Below, in pieces: positions 5,919 to 15,237 of a stretch of 64,000 nt of DNA. Origin of the DNA: a virus. The number at the start of each line of letters is the position of its first letter. Within the stretch, counting starts at the first letter, position 1. The notes under the pieces are model-generated. The model saw only the letters and a list, made by a program, of their open reading frames with translations, did no database searches and had not been told where the DNA came from. The position numbers and the translations under genes are program-made. Location: positions 1-64,000 of the IMG/VR virus record IMGVR_UViG_3300049783_001426; one strand, 5' to 3'.

Positions 5919-8318
5919 GTGAGTAGAGAAAAACAATTAGAATTAGAAAAAGAAATGCTTTCGTTAGGTGAGGAGAAGTATAGAAATGAACTTAGTGTAT
6001 CAGATGATTTTGACTCAGTTCATATTCAGAAAATTGTAACCAAGATGATTATTCCATTTTCTCAGGTAATTAAGAAAGCTATCGATAAAGATATAGCACT
6101 AAATGGTAATGGTACTATGCCGCCATTAAAGAGGCTAAACAACAAACATTTCTTCGTGAATGCATTATCCAAAAAAGAAATTGAATTAGGTAGTGAACGG
6201 GATACTACAGTAACCTGTATGCAACTGTCGTTTCTTGTGGTTAGGGGTATATTTATTTCTCTAAGAGAAGGTAAACGAACAGAATCATCATGTAATCGAG
6301 AGTTAGGTAAACAAATAAATTCTAATGTAATAACTGAGGAGAAATACCCAGATGTTGATGAACTTAGGATTGGTGCTACACTCAATGACTTATTGGTGAA
6401 TGCATACCCTGAGTGGTTTGATTTAGTGTGGGATAAAAAACACAAAATATACAAGAACCCATTTGATTTTATTGATTCAAAATCTAAGAAACGGGAATAC
6501 ATCATCACACCATCGGAAAAGTTTATGGACTTCTGTAGTGAGATTATAGAGGGTATTGCTGAAATTAGTGCGATCATTCATCCTATGATATATATACCCG
6601 ATGATTGGTCAGAAGACGGACGTGGTGGTGGTTTTTATAGTGAACAGTTGAAGCGTAATATAATTAAAAAGAAGGATATACATTATCCATCTGGTATCAA
6701 TGTCGATATAGCTGCTGCAGTCAATTCAATTCAATCTACACCATGGAAAGTTAATCATCAGGTGTTGTATGTATTGGACATGTTGAATATCATGGAAAAA
6801 CCCAGTACGTTACCTAAAATATTCCCAGAAACAGTAGAAGAAACACCGAAGAAACCATGGGAATCTATAGATAAAGAAAATCACACCGAAGAACAGGTTA
6901 TGGATGTTCGGAAATGGTGGCGTAAAGCAGCAAAATTAACTAAAGCGAGGCAAGCAAAGCGTTCACTTGACCTATCCACTAACTCGGTAATATTTCAAGC
7001 TAAAAAGTTTCAAAATGAGCTTTTTTTATACTTTCCCCATGACTTAGATTATCGTGACAGAATTTATAACAAATGTATGACTGGATTAAATACGCAAGGG
7101 TCTGATGTCCAAAAAGGTGTTTTACAATTTGCTCATGGTGAAGTACTGACAGCTGGTGGTGTCCGGTGGATGAAAATCAACATGGCTAATTTAGTTGGTC
7201 ATGATAAACTTAAGTTAGTGGAGCGGGTGGCTTGGGTTGATGACAATGAAATCTTACTGAGAACAGTTGCAACTGACCCAATAGGATGCAATATATGGCA
7301 TACATGGGACAAACCTATCCAAGGTCTAGCAAGTGCATTGGAATATATTAAATGGCTAGATAACCCACTAGAACCTGTTTTTTTGCACGTTCAATTGGAT
7401 GGACTATGCAATGGGGTGCAACACCTCTCTGCTATCACTAGAGACGCTGCTGTTGCGCCACATGTTGGGTTAATACCAACCGAACAACGCGGTGATGTTT
7501 ATCAATTTGTTTGTGATGCAGTAATTGAAGTAATTAAAAGTGATACTGATGGTTGGGCTGCCATGTCCAATGAGTGGATAGAGTCTGAATTATTAGATAG
7601 AGGTCTAACTAAAACCCCAGTAATGACCCGCTCATATGGTGCTAAGCTATATGGAATTAAAGAAGGTATTCAGGATTATATCGACGAAAAAAATAAAGAA
7701 GATTGCTTTAGTGATGTGTTTAGTAGCGGCAATTGGATGGGTGAGCGTATCTGGGATGGGATGTCGGAATCACTCGCAGGTCCGATGGCGTTTATGGAAT
7801 GGGTACAAAAATGTGCTGGTGTCTTAGCGAAGCATAATTTACCGATGAACTGGGTTAATCCAATCGGCGGGAAATGTTCACAGAGTCCGTTTAAGACAAC
7901 ATCAAAAACCCTCAAAGTTAAAATAAATGGTAGGCGGGTTGATTATAAAATACATACCCCGACTGATAAAATTGACAAAGGCAAAGCAGAGGCATCGTCA
8001 TCACCAAACTTAATACATGGTAATGATGCAAGCCACTTATTACTTACTGTAATCAAATGTTTATCTGAAGGCATAAATAAGTTTGCTATGGTACATGACA
8101 GCTTTGGTTGCCATCCAAATTACGCAGATAAATTACTCCTATGTGCTAAAGAGGCGTGGATTGAAATATACAGTAAGGATTGGATGCACATTTGGTATGT
8201 GGGTTGGTGTGAACAAATGCAAAGGTCTGGGTTTGATGTTGACCTACTGCCGTTACCACCAGAAAAGGGCACACTCGATATAACTAATGTTATGGGTTCC
8301 GATTTCTTTTTTGTGTGA
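5919..8318 (+). CDS. T7-type single-subunit RNA polymerase
   Basis: A DNA-directed RNA polymerase of the phage/mitochondrial single-subunit family, 799 residues (the T7 enzyme has 883). The palm and fingers motifs are clear: DYRDRIY followed by GLNTQGSDVQKG; motif A LDGLCNGVQHLSAITRD with catalytic D494; motif B K565 to Y573 (KTPVMTRSYG); motif C VHDSFG with catalytic D727. The C-terminus ends DFFFV, recalling the FAFA end of T7. The start is GTG at 5919 with a G-rich site upstream. The N-terminal promoter-recognition part is not obviously similar to T7, so its promoter sequence is unknown. It is read from the promoter at 5671 and probably transcribes later genes outside the window. An RNA polymerase of this kind with a T4-like replisome is a mixed genome plan. 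Confidence 0.96.
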   Translation: MSREKQLELEKEMLSLGEEKYRNELSVSDDFDSVHIQKIVTKMIIPFSQVIKKAIDKDIALNGNGTMPPLKRLNNKHFFVNALSKKEIELGSERDTTVTCMQLSFLVVRGIFISLREGKRTESSCNRELGKQINSNVITEEKYPDVDELRIGATLNDLLVNAYPEWFDLVWDKKHKIYKNPFDFIDSKSKKREYIITPSEKFMDFCSEIIEGIAEISAIIHPMIYIPDDWSEDGRGGGFYSEQLKRNIIKKKDIHYPSGINVDIAAAVNSIQSTPWKVNHQVLYVLDMLNIMEKPSTLPKIFPETVEETPKKPWESIDKENHTEEQVMDVRKWWRKAAKLTKARQAKRSLDLSTNSVIFQAKKFQNELFLYFPHDLDYRDRIYNKCMTGLNTQGSDVQKGVLQFAHGEVLTAGGVRWMKINMANLVGHDKLKLVERVAWVDDNEILLRTVATDPIGCNIWHTWDKPIQGLASALEYIKWLDNPLEPVFLHVQLDGLCNGVQHLSAITRDAAVAPHVGLIPTEQRGDVYQFVCDAVIEVIKSDTDGWAAMSNEWIESELLDRGLTKTPVMTRSYGAKLYGIKEGIQDYIDEKNKEDCFSDVFSSGNWMGERIWDGMSESLAGPMAFMEWVQKCAGVLAKHNLPMNWVNPIGGKCSQSPFKTTSKTLKVKINGRRVDYKIHTPTDKIDKGKAEASSSPNLIHGNDASHLLLTVIKCLSEGINKFAMVHDSFGCHPNYADKLLLCAKEAWIEIYSKDWMHIWYVGWCEQMQRSGFDVDLLPLPPEKGTLDITNVMGSDFFFV

Positions 8319-8321
8319 TGG

Positions 8322-8349
8322 TTTACTTTTACATTCAATCAGGTATCAT
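8322..8349 (+). promoter_or_regulatory. Sigma70-type promoter
   Basis: TTTACT at 8322-8327 and TATCAT at 8344-8349 with a 16-base spacer. The -10 lies in AGGTATCATATGCCT, a partial inverted repeat, and CCTACTGAA follows. It drives the unit that begins at 8379 and runs through uvsX, the helicase and ribonucleotide reductase. Confidence 0.7.
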
Positions 8350-8378
8350 ATGCCTACTGAAATTAAAGGGGTATTATT

Positions 8379-8582
8379 ATGATTACACTTGACCAATTAC
8401 TTGAACTAAAAGAATCAGAATCTTGGGTGCCTGCTTGTGGTGGTACCGAAAAACAGTTTATTATTAAGGGTAGGACGGTGCAGTATATGTGGAATACATT
8501 TACTAAAGAACATACTTATTATGATGTTCTTCGTGATGTGTTTTTGGAAAATGACGACCTTAAAGAACTAGGTCTTTTGTAA
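8379..8582 (+). CDS. Small hypothetical protein upstream of uvsX
   Basis: A 67-residue acidic protein, MITLDQLLELKESESW..., ending DDLKELGLL. It has no recognised domain. It is the first gene after the promoter at 8322 and ends 15 bases before uvsX, so it is co-transcribed with the recombination and replication genes. Confidence 0.65.
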   Translation: MITLDQLLELKESESWVPACGGTEKQFIIKGRTVQYMWNTFTKEHTYYDVLRDVFLENDDLKELGLL

Positions 8583-8597
8583 TTTTTAGGAGAGTAA

Positions 8598-9605
8598 ATG
8601 AGTAAATTATTAGATCGAATGAAAAAGCTATCTACTGTAGTAGGTTCAAGTGCGTTATCTAAATCAGAATTTTTTAAATATGATGTAACTCCAACAGCCA
8701 TTCCGATATTAAATTTAGCGTTTGGTGGTTCGGTTTTTAGTGGGTTAACGGGCGGCATAACTATGTTGGCTGGTGAGTCAAGAACATTCAAAACTGGCTT
8801 ATTAATTCAAATGGTTAAAGCATTTCAAGTTAAACATAAAACTGGTGTTTGTGTATTTTATGATAGTGAGTTTAGTTCTCTGGATTACTGGATTAGTGCA
8901 GGTATTGATATGGACCGAATACTTCATACTCCAGTAGTTACTATTGATGAATTGAAACATGACATGGCCAAGTTATTGGATAGTATTGAGCCAGAAGATA
9001 AAATTATGTTTGTTTGTGATAGTATTGGTGGGCTTGCTTCCAAAAAAGAAGCCATGGATGCAGTCGAACGTGCTGACATGCCAGTTGATATGACCCGCGC
9101 CAAGACTATGAATTCTTTGTTTCGTGTGGTTACTCCTGTATTAAATAAATTAAAAATAGATTTTGTACTGATCAACTCATTTTATGAAACAATGGATAAA
9201 TACCCAACCAGAGTTTATGCTGGTGGTAAGAAAGTGTTCCTATCCTGTGATGATGTTTTCTTTATTAGTCGCAGTAAGATTACACAAAAGGACACAAAAA
9301 AACTCGATGGTTTTACATTTACTCTAAATGCAGATAAATCTCGTACCGTTATAGAGGGTAGTAAGTTTCCGATTGCAGTTACATTTCAAGGCGGCATTGA
9401 TCGTTATTCTGGCCTATATGAATTAGCCAAAGAAGCTGGATTTATAGAAGTGTCCGGTGCTTGGGTTAAGTTAATGGACTTTGACACAAAGGTTATGGGT
9501 GGTAATGTGAGGGTTAAGGATATTAAGTCTGAATTTTATGAGGCATTAATAACTAACGATAAATTTACTGAGTTTGCATCAAAGAAATACAAACTAAATG
9601 GGTAA
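8598..9605 (+). CDS. uvsX: UvsX-like RecA recombinase
   Basis: Strand-exchange recombinase of the RecA/UvsX family, 335 residues (T4 UvsX has about 390). Walker A is GESRTFKT at 59-66, the UvsX-type variant of the P loop. The Walker B region is KIMFVCDSIGGL, and FVLINSFYETMD matches the DNA-binding loop region. It forms filaments on single-stranded DNA for repair and recombination-dependent replication, normally with UvsY and gp32. GGAG precedes the ATG. Its N-terminal KLLDRMKKL is echoed in the unknown protein at 16757. Confidence 0.95.
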   Translation: MSKLLDRMKKLSTVVGSSALSKSEFFKYDVTPTAIPILNLAFGGSVFSGLTGGITMLAGESRTFKTGLLIQMVKAFQVKHKTGVCVFYDSEFSSLDYWISAGIDMDRILHTPVVTIDELKHDMAKLLDSIEPEDKIMFVCDSIGGLASKKEAMDAVERADMPVDMTRAKTMNSLFRVVTPVLNKLKIDFVLINSFYETMDKYPTRVYAGGKKVFLSCDDVFFISRSKITQKDTKKLDGFTFTLNADKSRTVIEGSKFPIAVTFQGGIDRYSGLYELAKEAGFIEVSGAWVKLMDFDTKVMGGNVRVKDIKSEFYEALITNDKFTEFASKKYKLNG

Positions 9606-9608
9606 TTG

Positions 9609-11039
9609 ATGAGTAGTGGAATAGCAGATGGGGAAATGGGGTCGATTGTACTCAATAATATAATTAACAACATTACATATGCCTCAAAAGTTTTACCGTA
9701 CCTCAGTGCTGATTATTTTGTCGAGGAGACTGAGTGTTGTATTGCTCAAGTCTTGATCGACTATCACGCATTATATGGTAAGAGTCCAAACGTTAGAGAA
9801 ATTGTGGTCGAACTTAAGGAATTACCACAGATAACCAAATTAGATAAAAATACAGTAAATGATGTACTCGGTAATGGTGCGTACATAGTAACTGATAATG
9901 AATGGTTAACTAAGCACACCGAAAAATTTATACAACGCAGAAGGATAAGCCAAGCCTTCGAGAAAACATATGGTGATTTCGAAGCGGGTAATATTTTAGA
10001 TTCGATAGCAAATGTATTCCAAGAAGCGTTATCATTTTCTTTTGATAATTCTATTGGTCATAACTTTATATTAGACAGTCATCTGCGATACGATTTATAT
10101 TGTAGCGAAGAAGAAAGACTTAGCTTCTATCTTGAAATGTTAGATTTGGTCACAGATGGTGGTGTAGGTAAAGGTACATTGAATGTATTTCTTGCTGGTA
10201 CTGGTGTAGGTAAATCTTTGCTGATGTGCTCTATTGCCGCAGCTCAAGCTATGGCAGGTAAAAAAGTACTCTATATATCATTAGAGATGGCGGAGCTGAA
10301 ATTAGCAGAAAGATTAGAGTCTAATCTAATGGACGTACCATTAAACTCCTTGAAACATATGTCAAAAGAAGATTTTACTCTTCGTCAAAATATATACATA
10401 AAGAAAATGGAAAGTTTGGGTGGGAATATAATATTCAAACAATATCCAACGAGTTCTGCCCACGCTGGTCATTTTAGAAATTTACTTATTGAATGTAAAA
10501 ATAAATTAGATTTAGAATTTGATGTTATTTATATCGACTATCTAAATATTTGTGCAACTAATCGCGGTACTAACAGTGATAATTCTTACACTAAAGTTAA
10601 GAATATTGCAGAAGAAGTTAGGGCATTAGCTGTTGAATTTCAGGTACCTATTATTTCCGCAACACAAACAAATCGAAGTGGTCAGGAATCAAGCGATCTT
10701 AGTTTTGAGGATGTATCTGAATCACATGGCTTATCTGCTACTGTTGATTTATTATTTGGTCTAATGTCAAATGAAGAATGGGAGAAAACTAATAAAATAA
10801 TGGTTGGTCAAATAAAAAATCGATACGGTGACCCTAACTATTATAAGAAGTTCATGATTGGTGTAGAGCGTAGTAAAATGCGTCTATATGATTTAAAACG
10901 GGAAGCATCTAATGAAGTCAATTCTGGGCAATCGAGCAAAACAAATAGCACAGAAGGTGCGGATTTTGGTGCAATCGATTTGACAGTGCTTGGTGCATCT
11001 AGAGCTAATTCATTAAACTTTGATAAATTAAAAACATGA
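9609..11039 (+). CDS. 41: Replicative DNA helicase, gp41/DnaB type
   Basis: Hexameric 5'-3' helicase of the DnaB/gp41 family, 476 residues. Walker A is GTGVGKS at 197-203. The Walker B region is FDVIYIDYLNI, and the later ISATQTNRSGQ and QIKNRYGD segments match helicase motifs H3 and H4. The N-terminal domain (1-160) is helical as in DnaB. ATG at 9609 is preferred over TTG at 9606; the gene begins 4 bases after the uvsX stop. It should be loaded by the gp59-like protein at 35827 and work with a primase, which is not of the usual gp61 type in this window (see 48906). Confidence 0.94.
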   Translation: MSSGIADGEMGSIVLNNIINNITYASKVLPYLSADYFVEETECCIAQVLIDYHALYGKSPNVREIVVELKELPQITKLDKNTVNDVLGNGAYIVTDNEWLTKHTEKFIQRRRISQAFEKTYGDFEAGNILDSIANVFQEALSFSFDNSIGHNFILDSHLRYDLYCSEEERLSFYLEMLDLVTDGGVGKGTLNVFLAGTGVGKSLLMCSIAAAQAMAGKKVLYISLEMAELKLAERLESNLMDVPLNSLKHMSKEDFTLRQNIYIKKMESLGGNIIFKQYPTSSAHAGHFRNLLIECKNKLDLEFDVIYIDYLNICATNRGTNSDNSYTKVKNIAEEVRALAVEFQVPIISATQTNRSGQESSDLSFEDVSESHGLSATVDLLFGLMSNEEWEKTNKIMVGQIKNRYGDPNYYKKFMIGVERSKMRLYDLKREASNEVNSGQSSKTNSTEGADFGAIDLTVLGASRANSLNFDKLKT

Positions 11040-11299
11040 GAAATATGAGAAAAATTAAAATATATACTGCTGTTTGGTGCCCGTCATGTGTGATTTTACA
11101 TGAATGGGTATCTAAAAAAATATTAGAAGGTCTGTCTATTGATGTTGAATTTGTTGATGTTGATGTAGAATTTCAAGAATTGATAGACCAAGAAATTAAA
11201 ATAAAAACCCTACCATCATCATTATATAATGGTCTATTGTATACTGGGAGTGATAAAATCAAGGAAATTATATTGAAAGCTGAAGTTAAAAATGATTGA
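11036..11299 (+). CDS. Thioredoxin/glutaredoxin-like protein
   Basis: An 87-residue redoxin with the active site VWCPSC (C15 and C18) after a first beta strand (KIKIYTA) and the cis-proline segment IKTLPSSLYNG. The family donates electrons to ribonucleotide reductase (NrdH, T4 NrdC). Placement directly before nrdA, overlapping both the helicase gene (4 bases) and nrdA (8 bases), supports this. CPSC is unusual against the CPYC or CVYC common in this family. Confidence 0.88.
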   Translation: MRNMRKIKIYTAVWCPSCVILHEWVSKKILEGLSIDVEFVDVDVEFQELIDQEIKIKTLPSSLYNGLLYTGSDKIKEIILKAEVKND

Positions 11300-13166
11300 A
11301 TCATATTTAGGAATTGATATTGATTTAGCACGTGACGCTCTTTTACCTGAGCAAGGTAAGGTATTATTAACAAAAAAAGGGTTCTATAAAATGAACCACG
11401 AGACTAGTCCCCAACATGGTTTTGCTCGTGCAGCAACATCATATTGTTTCGGTGATTATGAACTAGCACAGCGTATATATGACGCTGCTAGTCTTGGATA
11501 TTTCACTTTCGCTAGTCCGGTACTCAGTAACGCACAAGAAGTTAATTGGCCTTATATGAATGAGGAGAATGATTTTGAAAAGTTGGGGTTATGGTTAGAA
11601 CAAAAAGTTAAACCACGTGGCATGCCAATTTCCTGTTTTCTTTCGTACATCCCTGACACTAAAGAAGGTTTAGTTAATGCAAACACGGAAACTAGATGGC
11701 TATCTATGCTCGGTGGTGGTATTGGAATATATCCATCTAATCGCTCACCTGACGCTAAATCTACTGGTGTTATGTCTCATCTTCGTGGTTATGATGCAGA
11801 TGCATTATCATATAAACAAACAGAAGCTCGTCGAGGTTCTATTGCAGCCTATATGAATATTGATCACCCTGAAATATTAACCTTTATTGACATGAGAAAT
11901 CCAGTTGGTGGTGACTCAAACACAAAATGTTTTAATATTAATAATGGCGTAAATATCACTGATGATTTTATGTATAAAGTCATTGGCGGTGAAAAATATG
12001 AGCTGGTGGACCCCAAGCATGGCGGTACTGGTCGTATGTTAGATGCCCGTGAAGTTTGGGAAAAATTAATGGAAGTTCGTTTTGAGACTGGCGAACCTTA
12101 TTTATTATATATTGATACCGTCAATCGAAACATACCCAAGCAAGTACGCAACCCGATGTATAATATAGTCCAGAGCAACCTATGTTCAGAAATTACGTTA
12201 ATGACGTCAGAAAAAAGAACAGCTGTGTGTTGCCTATCCTCTCTTAATTTAGAAAAATATGACGAATGGAAGGATATAGGTTTAGTTGGCGATTTAATTC
12301 GTATGCTTGATAATGTATTGGAATATTTCATCAGGTTGGCACCACCAGAATTAAGCCGAGCTGTTTATTCAGCAAAAAAAGAACGTGCTTTAGGGTTGGG
12401 GACTTTAGGATGGCATAGTTATTTGCAATCCAAATCAATCCCATTTGAATCCGGTGGATTTAATAGTGCCATACAACACACTAATTTGATTTATAATAAC
12501 ATCAAAAATCAGGCAGAAACCACATCAAAGTGTTTAGGTATAGAAAGGGGTGAATCTCCTGATTGCAGAGGTTCTGGGTTTAGAAATAGCCATCTTATGG
12601 CATTAGCACCGAACGCGTCTAGCTCTCAAATGATTAACGTATCCCCTTCGGTTGAGCCATGGTCTGCTAATGCATTTGTTAGCAAAGGAAGAGCTGGTTT
12701 GTTTTTGATTAAAAACAAACACTTAGATAAAATATTAACTCAATATGCAGCAGACATGAACAGCAATGATTATGACGAACAATGGTTGGCTGACATATGG
12801 AAAGATATTATTGATAAAAACGGTAGTGTCCAACATCTAAATTTCTTATCTGAGCATGACAAGAAAGTCTTTAAAACATTCACTGAGATTGATCAAATGT
12901 GGGTGATTGAGCAGGCTGAGCACCGAACACCAAAGATTTGTCAGTCATCATCACTGAATATTTCGGTAGCCAAGGGAGTAACGCTGCAGGAAATGTCAGA
13001 TATCCATATGGCGGCGTGGTGGAAGGGAGTAAAGTCTTTGTATTACTGCAGAGCAGAGGCTGCAGTCCAAGCTAAAGTCTCTGATGGTGGAATCAAGGCA
13101 CCGCTAAATGCGGTTGCAGTTGAAACTGAAAATAAATATGAAGAATGTAGAAGCTGTGAAGGGTAA
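11292..13166 (+). CDS. nrdA: Ribonucleotide reductase class I large subunit
   Basis: Reduces ribonucleoside diphosphates to deoxy forms, with NrdB. 624 residues, much shorter than E. coli or T4 NrdA (about 755-760). The sequence starts near where the catalytic barrel begins, and the N-terminal ATP-cone that senses dATP is missing. Active-site residues are present: C115 (PISCFLSY), N296-C298-E300 (SNLCSEITL), C313/C314 (AVCCLSSLN), ALAPNASSSQ, and the radical-transfer tyrosines in SLYYCRAE. The C-terminal swinging pair is C619 and C622 (ECRSCEG). Loss of the cone predicts an enzyme not shut down by dATP. It lies in an operon with the redoxin and nrdB. Confidence 0.96.
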   Translation: MIESYLGIDIDLARDALLPEQGKVLLTKKGFYKMNHETSPQHGFARAATSYCFGDYELAQRIYDAASLGYFTFASPVLSNAQEVNWPYMNEENDFEKLGLWLEQKVKPRGMPISCFLSYIPDTKEGLVNANTETRWLSMLGGGIGIYPSNRSPDAKSTGVMSHLRGYDADALSYKQTEARRGSIAAYMNIDHPEILTFIDMRNPVGGDSNTKCFNINNGVNITDDFMYKVIGGEKYELVDPKHGGTGRMLDAREVWEKLMEVRFETGEPYLLYIDTVNRNIPKQVRNPMYNIVQSNLCSEITLMTSEKRTAVCCLSSLNLEKYDEWKDIGLVGDLIRMLDNVLEYFIRLAPPELSRAVYSAKKERALGLGTLGWHSYLQSKSIPFESGGFNSAIQHTNLIYNNIKNQAETTSKCLGIERGESPDCRGSGFRNSHLMALAPNASSSQMINVSPSVEPWSANAFVSKGRAGLFLIKNKHLDKILTQYAADMNSNDYDEQWLADIWKDIIDKNGSVQHLNFLSEHDKKVFKTFTEIDQMWVIEQAEHRTPKICQSSSLNISVAKGVTLQEMSDIHMAAWWKGVKSLYYCRAEAAVQAKVSDGGIKAPLNAVAVETENKYEECRSCEG

Positions 13167-13171
13167 AAAAT

Positions 13172-14179
13172 ATGTCAATATTTGAGAAAACAGAAACGTA
13201 TCGACCATTTAAATATCCATGGGCGATGGAGGCTACACAGGAACAGTCAATTGATTTGTATTGGGATGTTCACCAATTGGAATTTAGTGATGATATTCGT
13301 CAGTTTCATGCTGATGGTGGGTTAGATACTACGAACGTACCTGCCAAATTTACTAAAAACTTACTAAATAAAACTCTGGCTATATTTACACAAATGGACG
13401 TAGCGGCTGGTGCTTTATATTGTAAGTTATTACCACATGTAGGTAATAACGAAATTCGTAATATGTGGATGAGTTTTGCATCAAAAGAATCGGTACATCA
13501 ACGATCATATGCGCTGGGTGTTGAAGTATTGGATATGCCCGAAAGCACTTGGGGTGAATTTATGGAATATAAGGAAATGTCCGAAAAGATAGATATTATG
13601 GTGGATTTAGATGGCTTAGATCTATCAAAACCATTAGATTTCGGCAAAGCTTTGGCGTTACTATTATTATGTGAGGGTGTTGCCTTGTTTGGTGCATTCG
13701 CTGCCATGCTGAACCTTAAAAGGTTTGGTTTAATGATGGGACTTAATCAGGTAAATGAATATTCACTTAAAGATGAAAATGAGCACGTAAAGAATAACAT
13801 GCGAGTTCTCTCTGAAGTGCGATTAGAATTAAGTCCAGATGAAAATCTAGAACTGGACTCATTCATTAATAAGTTAATAGTTAAAATGAGAAATGCTGAA
13901 CATCGATATATCGAGTTGATATTTGATATGGGTCCAGTTGAGGACATGACTGAACAGGACATGAAAGATTATATTGATTATTTATGTGACCTGCGGTTAT
14001 CTCAACTTAGGCTCGGTAAGATCTTCAATACTTCTAATAATCCATTAGTTTGGATGGATTATGTTTTAGGTGGAAAACAACACACTAATTTCTTTGAGGC
14101 GAGGGTGGGTGAATATTCCCATTCCGGTCTCATTGGTGGGGTTGATTATAGTAAGTACGTAAAACAAAATACTTTTTAG
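13172..14179 (+). CDS. nrdB: Ribonucleotide reductase class I small subunit
   Basis: Holds the metal centre and radical for NrdA. 335 residues. All six expected metal ligands are visible: D76 (FTQMDVA), E106 and H109 (KESVHQRSY), E168 (LLCEGVAL), E202 and H205 (DENEHV). The radical tyrosine is present at Y113, as in E. coli Y122. The C-terminal tail (SHSGLIGGVDYSKYVKQ) should dock to NrdA. It starts 5 bases after the nrdA stop. A promoter and a leader hairpin for the next unit follow at 14180-14240. Confidence 0.96.
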   Translation: MSIFEKTETYRPFKYPWAMEATQEQSIDLYWDVHQLEFSDDIRQFHADGGLDTTNVPAKFTKNLLNKTLAIFTQMDVAAGALYCKLLPHVGNNEIRNMWMSFASKESVHQRSYALGVEVLDMPESTWGEFMEYKEMSEKIDIMVDLDGLDLSKPLDFGKALALLLLCEGVALFGAFAAMLNLKRFGLMMGLNQVNEYSLKDENEHVKNNMRVLSEVRLELSPDENLELDSFINKLIVKMRNAEHRYIELIFDMGPVEDMTEQDMKDYIDYLCDLRLSQLRLGKIFNTSNNPLVWMDYVLGGKQHTNFFEARVGEYSHSGLIGGVDYSKYVKQNTF

Positions 14180-14207
14180 TATACTTACATGATTATCTAT
14201 GTATAAT
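14180..14207 (+). promoter_or_regulatory. Putative promoter (strong -10)
   Basis: TATAAT at 14202-14207 within GTATAATGTATAC, a short inverted repeat. The -35 is weak (TATACT at 14180-14185, 16 bases upstream). A hairpin begins at the expected start site, as at two other promoters in the window. Confidence 0.45.
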
Positions 14208-14214
14208 GTATACA

Positions 14215-14240
14215 TCGACTAGGAAATATCTCCTAGTCGA
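14215..14240 (+). promoter_or_regulatory. 5'-terminal leader hairpin
   Basis: TCGACTAGGA (14215-14224) and TCCTAGTCGA (14231-14240) form a perfect 10-bp stem with a 6-base loop. It begins about 7 bases after the -10 box, so it would be the very 5' end of the message for the gene at 14261. No T tract follows, so it is not a standard terminator for nrdB. Confidence 0.7.
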
Positions 14241-14260
14241 ATTAACCAAAGGTGTTTGTT

Positions 14261-14680
14261 ATGTCTACGTTTAAAAAAGATTATGTGATTGAACATGGTT
14301 CCGTTTTTACAATCGTTGAGCGTGAGTCATTTGAAAAATTTAACAAAAATAGTAGAAAGAACACAAAGATGGTTAATTTAACTGATTCTGAGATGTTAAT
14401 TATTGAAGGCAGTAACATGAAATATAAAATATCTTCAGTTGTTAGCTATGCACTAAAGAACAATCAATGCCCAATAGATGCCTATGAGCGAGCTATAATG
14501 CTAGGGCATAAAACTCACTGGATAAATGCTATACCAACTGTATTAAGTTCTACTACGCAACCTAAAAGAAAATATATTAAAGTTAATTTTGATATGATTT
14601 ATAACTTTGAGGGTAAGTATTTTAGAATAGCCGAAGATTTTAATAATAACCTAAAGCTAGTACCTGCTGACCTCAACTAA
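14261..14680 (+). CDS. Hypothetical protein
   Basis: A 139-residue basic protein starting MSTFKKDYVIEHGSVF. ATG at 14261 is chosen because AAAGG lies 9 bases upstream; an earlier in-frame GTG has no site. Two similar small beta segments appear at the start and end (YVIEHGSVFTIVERE and NFEGKYFRIAEDF). It is not recognised as a family. It begins a three-gene unit (14261, 14697, 14960) with a hairpin leader. Confidence 0.65.
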   Translation: MSTFKKDYVIEHGSVFTIVERESFEKFNKNSRKNTKMVNLTDSEMLIIEGSNMKYKISSVVSYALKNNQCPIDAYERAIMLGHKTHWINAIPTVLSSTTQPKRKYIKVNFDMIYNFEGKYFRIAEDFNNNLKLVPADLN

Positions 14681-14696
14681 CCAAAGGGAAGAAAAT

Positions 14697-14963
14697 ATGA
14701 CACTTAATGAATTGAAATATCAAAGACGTGACGTAAAAGTTAAATTAGCAAAGATATCTACTGATATTGTCAACGTAGAAACATCAAATATTCTACATTT
14801 AATATTATCTTGTATTACTGTGGGTACTTGGCTTGTTGTTTGGTTAGTCTGTGCTCTAATATCAGTGAAGCAGCGCAAATCTCTCCAGAAAAAATCAGTA
14901 AAGTTATCCACTGAATTAGGGTTAATTGAGGATTTATTGGAAGATGATATTGGAGTAAGATGA
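14697..14963 (+). CDS. Small membrane protein with coiled coil
   Basis: 88 residues. Helical charged N-terminus (MTLNELKYQRRDVKVKLAK), a long hydrophobic stretch at about 33-56 (LILSCITVGTWLVVWLVCAL) that could be one or two membrane helices, then a charged helix (KQRKSLQKKSVKLS...). It overlaps the next gene by ATGA. No family is recognised; an inner-membrane role is likely from composition. Confidence 0.65.
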   Translation: MTLNELKYQRRDVKVKLAKISTDIVNVETSNILHLILSCITVGTWLVVWLVCALISVKQRKSLQKKSVKLSTELGLIEDLLEDDIGVR

Positions 14964-15196
14964 TGGAAAAGATGGGAACAACACAGCGAATTGTGAATGG
15001 TCCAAGCGAAAGTTTTATTGCACTGACCGAAGTTTACATTGAGGCTGTGATAGAAAAATTTAGGTTGGTTGAGCCTACATTGAAAGTAAAAGTAGAACGA
15101 AGACAAGGTCAAGTATTCTTTATTGTATTAAATCAGGTTTATCGTTTTACAAACAATGGCCGTGAAGCTACCGTAGGTTTCGCTGGTCACGTATAA
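14960..15196 (+). CDS. Small hypothetical protein
   Basis: 78 residues, soluble, beta-rich in the second half (LKVKVERRQGQVFFIVLNQ). It overlaps the membrane protein by 4 bases, so translation is coupled, suggesting the two act together. A second ATG lies 3 bases downstream. Function unknown. Confidence 0.6.
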   Translation: MMEKMGTTQRIVNGPSESFIALTEVYIEAVIEKFRLVEPTLKVKVERRQGQVFFIVLNQVYRFTNNGREATVGFAGHV

Positions 15197-15237
15197 AAGG
15201 CAATGATGCCAAAACTACACTCATTTTGGAGTTTTTA

